Shown piece after piece: positions 13,430 through 17,879 of a stretch of 17,879 nucleotides of DNA. The notes below the pieces were generated by a model. It was not told the DNA's origin. It did not search any database and worked only from the letters and a program-made list of their open reading frames with translations. Made by a program: the position numbers and the translations under genes. This stretch comes from an uncultured bacterium. Its GTDB lineage: Bacteria; Bacillota; Clostridia; Lachnospirales; Lachnospiraceae. The DNA lies in assembly GCA_905216215.1 (NCBI GenBank), contig CAJMSZ010000043.1, positions 1-17,879 on the forward strand, in the 5' to 3' direction. Every line of letters starts with the position of its first letter. The stretch's first letter is position 1.

Positions 13430-13635
13430 AGAAACCATCAGCCGAGCAGAAGGATATTCTGAATCAGGAGGAGGCAATCGTATACTTCGGACTCAGCAGG
13501 AGAAAGTTCTACAAACTTCTGAAAGAGGGAAAAGACACACCTTTTATGGCGATGTACGGCAGCCGCAGGCCGATCATCCGTACTGAATTTGCAAAATATC
13601 TGGAGAAGCATCCAGAGCTAAGGAGGCGGACATAA
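13426..13635 (+). CDS. Small DNA-binding protein, Xis/HTH-like
   Basis: 69-residue basic protein with the outline of the small winged-HTH excisionase group: DILNQEEAIVYFGLSRRKFY, then KLLKEGKDTPFMAMYGSRRP and IIRTEFAKYLEKHPELRRR. It is clearly related in layout to the two Xis proteins but more distant. It overlaps xis copy 2 by 4 bases and ends one base before the int start (TAA, then ATG). Its role is probably a directionality factor or regulator of the integrase operon. Confidence 0.75.
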   Translation: MKKPSAEQKDILNQEEAIVYFGLSRRKFYKLLKEGKDTPFMAMYGSRRPIIRTEFAKYLEKHPELRRRT

Positions 13636-14910
13636 ATGTCAAAGAAACCAGGGAATCGGCGCGACTCCAAGCACCGGGTTCTCCGCCGGGGAGAATCCAT
13701 CCGGGCGGACGGGAAATACCAGTTTAAATATCATGTGAACGGGAAACCACACTTTGTGTATAGTTGGCGGCTGGAGCCTACGGATAAACTTCCGGTTGGA
13801 AAGAAGCCATGTCTTTCTTTGCGGGAGTTAGAAAAACAGATCGGCTATGACCTTGATTCGCAGTTAGACCCTGTTGGGAAGAACATTACAGTGATGGAAT
13901 TGGTGGAGCGCTACCTTAGAACCAAAACTGGAGTAAGGGATAGTACCCGCACAGGCTACAGAACTGTGCAGCGTACATTAGAAAAGGAACCTTTCGGCGG
14001 AAAGAAAATATCCCAGGTAAAGGTATCCGATGCGAAACTGTTCCTGATAAAGCTACAGAGTGACGGTAAAGGATACAGTTCTATTCATTCCATCAGAGGT
14101 GTGCTGCGACCTGCCTTCCAGATGGCGGTGGATGACGATGTTCTGCACAAGAACCCGTTTGGCTTTGAACTGGCTACGGTGATTGTCAACGATAGTGTAA
14201 CAAGAGAGGCCATTACCAAAGAGCAGATGCGGAAGTTCCTGAAATTCATCCATGATGATAATGTTTACTGCAAGTATTATGAGGTGGTCTACATCCTGTT
14301 CCATACGGGGATGCGTATTTCTGAATTCTGCGGTCTGACGCTTAAGGACATTGATTTGGAGAACCGGATCATCAATATTGACCACCAGTTGCTCAGAACA
14401 TTAGAAATGAAGTATGTGATAGAGGCCACAAAGACAAACGCGGGAACAAGGAAGCTGCCCATGACGGAAGATGTATTTCGGTGTTTTCAGGCAATTATTG
14501 AGGACAGGGAAAAACCGAGATTTGAGAAGATGGTGGATGGGCATACAGGATTCCTTTTTACAGATAAGGATGGAATGCCGCTGGTGGCAATGCATTGGGA
14601 ACACCGCTTCAACCACATGGTTAAACGGTACAATGATATTTTCCGGGTGCAAATGCCGAACATCACACCCTACGTCTGCCACCATACTTACTGCAGCAAC
14701 ATGGCGAAGTCCGGCATGAATCCAAAGACACTCCAATACCTGATGGGGCATTCGGACATCGGAGTGACGCTAAATACCTACACGCATCTTGGTTTGGAGG
14801 ATGCTGCAGACGAATTGAAGCGGATGGAAGAACTGGCGGATGCCAGAAAAGAATTGGAGAAGGTCAAGGGAGAGAGTCCGGTTTCACAGAAAATGTTCCG
14901 GGCAATTTGA
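13636..14910 (+). CDS. int: Tyrosine recombinase/integrase, Tn916 Int type, catalytic HxxR altered
   Basis: 424-residue site-specific recombinase. Residues 1-75 are the N-terminal arm-binding domain (GESIRADGKYQFKYHVNGKP, VYSWRLEPTDKLP), about 85-185 the core-binding domain, and 195-395 the catalytic domain. Seen catalytic residues: R227 (HTGMRISE), K266 (ATKTNAGTRK), H372 (LMGHSD) and the nucleophile Y382 (NTYTH). The middle box, in relatives TPHVCRHTYC, reads TPYVCHHTYC here: Y346 (TAC 14671-14673) for His and H349 (CAC 14680-14682) for Arg. Loss of that Arg usually abolishes catalysis. AAGGAGGCGG (13620-13629) is the ribosome site. It ends the operon, with a terminator just after. Confidence 0.95.
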   Translation: MSKKPGNRRDSKHRVLRRGESIRADGKYQFKYHVNGKPHFVYSWRLEPTDKLPVGKKPCLSLRELEKQIGYDLDSQLDPVGKNITVMELVERYLRTKTGVRDSTRTGYRTVQRTLEKEPFGGKKISQVKVSDAKLFLIKLQSDGKGYSSIHSIRGVLRPAFQMAVDDDVLHKNPFGFELATVIVNDSVTREAITKEQMRKFLKFIHDDNVYCKYYEVVYILFHTGMRISEFCGLTLKDIDLENRIINIDHQLLRTLEMKYVIEATKTNAGTRKLPMTEDVFRCFQAIIEDREKPRFEKMVDGHTGFLFTDKDGMPLVAMHWEHRFNHMVKRYNDIFRVQMPNITPYVCHHTYCSNMAKSGMNPKTLQYLMGHSDIGVTLNTYTHLGLEDAADELKRMEELADARKELEKVKGESPVSQKMFRAI

Positions 14911-14916
14911 AAAATA

Positions 14917-14940
14917 GGCTGCGATTTGCAGCCCGTTTTT
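14917..14940 (+). terminator. Intrinsic terminator of the integrase operon
   Basis: Stem GGCTGC (14917-14922) with GCAGCC (14928-14933), 5-base loop, then CG and TTTTT (14936-14940). It starts 7 bases after the int stop. Confidence 0.85.
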
Positions 14941-14999
14941 CATGAGCAAGTAGCGAAACGGATTGCGAATATCCGCTTAATCAAGGAAAGAACACATTG

Positions 15000-15026
15000 G
15001 CGCTCTACTTCGGCAGGGCGTTTTTT
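15000..15026 (+). terminator. Second hairpin with T-run downstream of int
   Basis: CGCTCT (15001-15006) pairs with AGGGCG (15015-15020; one G-T pair) around ACTTCGGC and is followed by six T (15021-15026). It looks like a terminator, perhaps of a gene displaced by the integrated element. A further short dyad CGGAT/ATCCG lies near 14959-14973; the int-proximal attachment site should be somewhere in 14941-15060, but no repeat copy is visible to prove it. Confidence 0.6.
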
Positions 15027-15070
15027 GTGTGTGGCAAAGCGAATAGTGTAGAAATCTGAATAGGAATTTA

Positions 15071-15095
15071 GTAAACGGTAAAACGTAAGTACCTT
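15071..15095. repeat. IS66 inverted repeat, left
   Basis: Begins GTAAACGGTAAAACG and ends AAGTACCTT. It matches the reverse complement of 17800-17824 at 24 of 25 bases; the single difference is T15086. Confidence 0.92.
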
Positions 15096-15132
15096 GACAA
15101 ATATTAGACCGCTTTTGCGGCCATACTATTTA

Positions 15133-16770
15133 TCATTTTGAAGTTTTGGGCTTCCGGATGTGCTCAGGCAGTGCTTCTGACCAGGGCAGAAGATCTTTCA
15201 GAAAACCGTTACCTGTATCATTTTCATGTTTTAGGATCTCTGTAAGGAGATACTCGAAATACTCAAATGGTTTCAGGTTATTAGCCTTTGCGGTCTCTGC
15301 TATGCTGTAGATGATTGCTGAGCTGGTTGCACCATTGACCGTATCGATCATCTCCCAGTTTTTCTTCCCAATACAGAATCCACGGATTGCACGCTCGCTG
15401 GCATTATTATCCATTGGGACATCGCCATCTTCCAGAAACACTTTCAGGTAGCGTTCCTGATTCAGGGCATAAGTAAATGCTTCTTTCATTTTCCCGCTTT
15501 TGGGGATCCTGGGCTCATTCTGTTTCAGGTACACGAAGAAAGCATCCACCAGAGGTTTGACCACCAGCTGACGCTGCACGAGCCGCTCCTATGAGGGAAG
15601 ATCAGACAGCTTGCCTTCTTCACGGTATATGGCCTGTATCTGTTTCATGAGCAGATGCAGTATGGATTCCTCACGGTGCTCCTTGGGTATCACTTCCAAC
15701 GCATCATGAAACTTGCGCCTGCAGTGTACCCAGCATCCGGCGATTGTCAGATCCTCCTTTTCCTTTTCCAGTGTATGATAAACCTGGTAGCCATCCGTGA
15801 CACATATCCCGGAATAATCCTTCAGGAAAGATCTCGGATGGGATGTATTACGGGTCTTCTGATATTCATAAAGGATGATCTGGTGGTCCTGGTACATAAA
15901 ACCGGATCGGTAGACCCACATCCAGCTTTTGCTCCCGGCAGGCCTTCCGTCTTTATTGACCAGGACAGGGGTTTCGTCAGCCTGTATCACATGGTAATCA
16001 TACAGGAGCTTGTGTAGATAGTCATACATGATCCCCAGATACCTTTCTCCCAGCCGGATCATCCAGTTTGCCATGTTCTGCCTGGTGATCGCAAGCCCGT
16101 ACCGTTCGAATTCTTTTTCGAGACGGTAAAGGAGAACGGCATTTACATACTTGCCATTCATGATGGCAGCACCAAGGGATGGGGAGACAAGGCTTCCGTG
16201 GAGCAGATTCCGCGGATGAGGGGCTTTTACCATATGTTCATCCGTTTTGCTGGAATAAACACCGATATGATGTTCTTCTACCTCAACTTTAGCCGGGATA
16301 AACTTATAACATCTGGAAATGGCATCAGGAAGCTGCTTCCATCCATTTTCACCGAACTCAGCTGCCAGCTCGTCGGCGCTCATGTAATGGTCAATACGGC
16401 GGATTGGAAGACCGGATAAATCAACAGCCTTTTTCCCAGCCTGTTTTTTCTTTTTCGGTGCTTTCAGTTCCAAGTCATCCGGTTCCGGTGCATCCAGATC
16501 GCAGATAGCTTCCGCCTCGTTAAAAAATACGATCCTCCCATCTACTTCCATAAAACGGATCTGTTCCGGATCAGACATCTTTTCACTGGATCTGCCAAAT
16601 CTGTTTTTATTGGAAAGGACTATCTGTTCCATCATCAGCTGCATCTTGTCATTTAATGACTGTGTCTGCTCCGTCAGTTTTTCCACCTGATTCTGCAGTC
16701 CCAGGAACAGCTGAACCAATAATTCCTTATCCAGTTTATTCAGTTGTTCTTCTGTGTACTTAAATGCCAT
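15133..16770 (-). pseudogene. tnpC: IS66 transposase TnpC interrupted by an in-frame amber stop
   Basis: DDE transposase of 545 codons if read through. It has an N-terminal coiled-coil (EQLNKLDKELLVQLFLGLQN), FGRSSEK (58-64), the first Asp D265 (QADETP), the second Asp D326 (VTDGYQVYH), and the last Glu E459 (MDNNASERAIRG). Codon 394 is TAG (plus-strand 15589-15591), and the same frame goes on without a gap (ERLVQRQLVVKPLVDAFF), so this is one point nonsense change rather than a frameshift. The stop separates the two Asp from the Glu, so the short 393-residue product cannot have a full active site. The family zinc-finger Cys residues are not evident near 125-175. Likely inactive, unless the stop is suppressed. 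Confidence 0.88.
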
Positions 16771-16943
16771 AACCGGAACTCCTGTCTTAATACTGGTTCT
16801 GATTATAACAGATTTTTCGTATTATCGCTAATTCAGGTCAGATGCCGGTTCGGCATAATGACGGTGGATAAACACCGAAATCCAGTGGATTTACACCTTT
16901 TTACCGGTTTTTATATTTTTTTATTTTCAGCATTCTGCACAAA

Positions 16944-17312
16944 CTACATAATGCTGGGTGTTTCTTTCAGTTCTGCGATCGGATGCCGGGCAACAATCTC
17001 CAGCCCCTGCATCAGCATCCGGTACTGGTCACCTGTGATTGCCATTGCTTCATCTGCAGAACGTGGCCATCGGAATGCACCATTATCAAGCCTTTTATAC
17101 ATGAGGAGAAATCCGTCCCCTTCCCATAAGAGTGCCTTGATCCGGTCACTTCTTCTTCCGCAGAAAAGAAACAGGGTGTTTTTATCATATGGATCAAGAT
17201 GAAACTGAAAACGTATGATCGTTGCCAGGCCATCAATCCCACGGCGGAGATCGGTGAACCCCATCGTCAGGTAGACTTTCTTAAATCCAGAAGTATCAGC
17301 GTCATTCAACAT
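16944..17312 (-). CDS. tnpB: IS66 family accessory protein TnpB
   Basis: 122-residue IS66 Orf2 protein, needed for transposition in this family but of unclear biochemical role. Signatures: VYLTMGFTDLRRGIDGLATI, LFLFCGRRSDRIKALLWEGD, GFLLMYKRLDNGAFRWP. Normal length with no damage. It overlaps the end of tnpA by 11 bases, which suggests coupled translation. This is the IS66 TnpB, not the RNA-guided nuclease of IS605 that has the same name. Confidence 0.93.
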   Translation of the reverse strand: MLNDADTSGFKKVYLTMGFTDLRRGIDGLATIIRFQFHLDPYDKNTLFLFCGRRSDRIKALLWEGDGFLLMYKRLDNGAFRWPRSADEAMAITGDQYRMLMQGLEIVARHPIAELKETPSIM

Positions 17313-17694
17313 GGCTGAAAGCCTCTATAAGGTGATGGAGTATTTCAGGAGGGGCAGTGGGAAATATTTCCGCAGAAAGCCCCCTGATATTTTTGATCCT
17401 GATCACAGGTGATATCCCTACAGGGGTGTCAGGAACCGGGACACTAGCCGGTGTTACTGTTTTATTATCCGGGGCAGGAAGCTCCACAAATGTGGGAGCT
17501 GTATGCTGGAACTGTCCCAGACATGCTTCACGTACCCTGCGCAGCCGGTAATAATAATTCGCTTTTGTGATGTTGTTTTGAGTGCACCATGTTTGGACAT
17601 CCATGCCTTCCGGACGGTTTTGACATTCTCTGATCTGTTCAGACCACTGCCTGAGGCGGACCTGTTGGGCAACCAAACTGGTTTGTGTAGCCAT
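17302..17694 (-). CDS. tnpA: IS66 family protein TnpA
   Basis: 130-residue IS66 Orf1 protein, a small helix-turn-helix type accessory protein. The N-terminal half (QVRLRQWSEQIRECQNRPEG, VQTWCTQNNITKANYYYRLR) is typical of the family; the C-terminal part has a proline-rich middle (about 70-95) and ends LHHLIEAFSHVE. GGAGG on the minus strand (17702-17706) is a good ribosome site for ATG at 17694. First gene of the element, with a 12-bp inverted repeat 25 bases upstream. Confidence 0.9.
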   Translation of the reverse strand: MATQTSLVAQQVRLRQWSEQIRECQNRPEGMDVQTWCTQNNITKANYYYRLRRVREACLGQFQHTAPTFVELPAPDNKTVTPASVPVPDTPVGISPVIRIKNIRGLSAEIFPTAPPEILHHLIEAFSHVE

Positions 17695-17718
17695 AATCGT
17701 ACCTCCTGGTTATAGTCA

Positions 17719-17750
17719 GTCAAAAAAGTTGAGTCCTAAACTTTTTTGAC
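17719..17750. repeat. Perfect 12-bp inverted repeat upstream of IS66 tnpA
   Basis: GTCAAAAAAGTT (17719-17730) and AACTTTTTTGAC (17739-17750) around 8 bases. It sits between the IS66 end and the tnpA ribosome site. As RNA it is an A/T-rich stem-loop that could block read-through from outside or bind a regulator. Confidence 0.65.
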
Positions 17751-17799
17751 CCTATAGTTTTTGTTGAGTGTAATTATGGCATGATTGGAAATCAATAAA

Positions 17800-17824
17800 A
17801 AGGTACTTGCGTTTTACCGTTTAC
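17800..17824. repeat. IS66 inverted repeat, right
   Basis: Begins AAGGTACTTGCG and ends ACCGTTTAC; partner of 15071-15095 with one mismatch. The 55 bases after it (17825-17879) are too short to assign. Confidence 0.92.
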
Positions 17825-17879
17825 GTTTGGCTGTAGCGCAACCACCGCAACATCATCAGCATTTGTTCAGCAGCGAAAG

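Larger units (their letters stand above)
15071..17824 (-). mobile_element. IS66-family insertion sequence
   Basis: 2754-bp element with three genes on the minus strand in the order tnpA (17694-17302), tnpB (17312-16944) and tnpC (16770-15133), the standard IS66 set. Ends are 25-bp inverted repeats with a single mismatch and begin GTAA, as IS66 ends do. The bases next to the ends (GGAATTTA left, GTTTGGCT right) do not form the expected 8-bp target duplication. tnpC has an in-frame stop. The 173-bp gap between tnpB and tnpC holds only a small dyad (ATGCCG/CGGCAT) and short repeats. Confidence 0.92.

Noticed and set aside
14941..15060. Integrase attachment site with direct repeat
   Set aside because: Expected here by position, but no matching repeat could be found by eye elsewhere in the window.

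Overview
The window reads as a piece of a low-GC Gram-positive genome, most likely a gut Clostridia/Lachnospiraceae bacterium. This is inferred from AGGAGG-type ribosome sites on nearly every gene, Tn916-type Xis/Int proteins, Flavodoxin_4-type flavodoxins and the general protein style. It is an accessory region in which defence-type genes, stress genes and worn mobile elements lie side by side.

Layout. Positions 1-4304: a type III restriction-modification operon, with the mod methyltransferase cut by the window edge and a complete res gene. Positions 4310-7349: a LysR regulator, then a redox cluster of a cytosolic flavodoxin, a carboxymuconolactone-decarboxylase/cupin fusion, an internally deleted aldo/keto reductase scar and a lipoprotein flavodoxin. 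Positions 7350-10903: a terminator, a strong promoter, a stub of a helix-turn-helix gene, then an apparent operon of a macro domain/HTH fusion, a von Willebrand A protein and an ADP-ribosylglycohydrolase, followed by a membrane protein with PASTA-like repeats. Positions 10904-11883: a gene-poor stretch with repeated GTAG/CTAC hairpins and a scar of a low-molecular-weight phosphatase, then a Phd/YefM-RelE/ParE toxin-antitoxin pair with its own promoter. Positions about 11934-12584: an IS200-type tnpA-only element with a strongly structured 3' non-coding part. Positions 12853-14910: two tandem excisionases, a third small HTH protein and a Tn916-type integrase. Positions 15071-17824: a complete-looking IS66 element on the minus strand (tnpA-tnpB-tnpC) with 25-bp inverted ends.

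How the parts work together. Mod and Res would form the restriction complex. The redox genes look like one stress or electron-transfer unit that the LysR protein may control. The macro protein and the glycohydrolase both act on ADP-ribose, and no ADP-ribosyltransferase is visible, so the operon looks like the reader/eraser half of an ADP-ribosylation system.

The most notable pattern is that the mobile genes look inactive at key residues. The IS200 transposase has Tyr-Ile-His where the HUH motif should be. The integrase has Tyr and His in place of the His and Arg of the HxxR box. The first excisionase has Trp-Cys where its paralogue has Arg-Arg. The IS66 transposase has an in-frame stop before its last catalytic Glu. 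The island therefore looks immobilised, while the defence, ADP-ribose and toxin-antitoxin genes still look intact.
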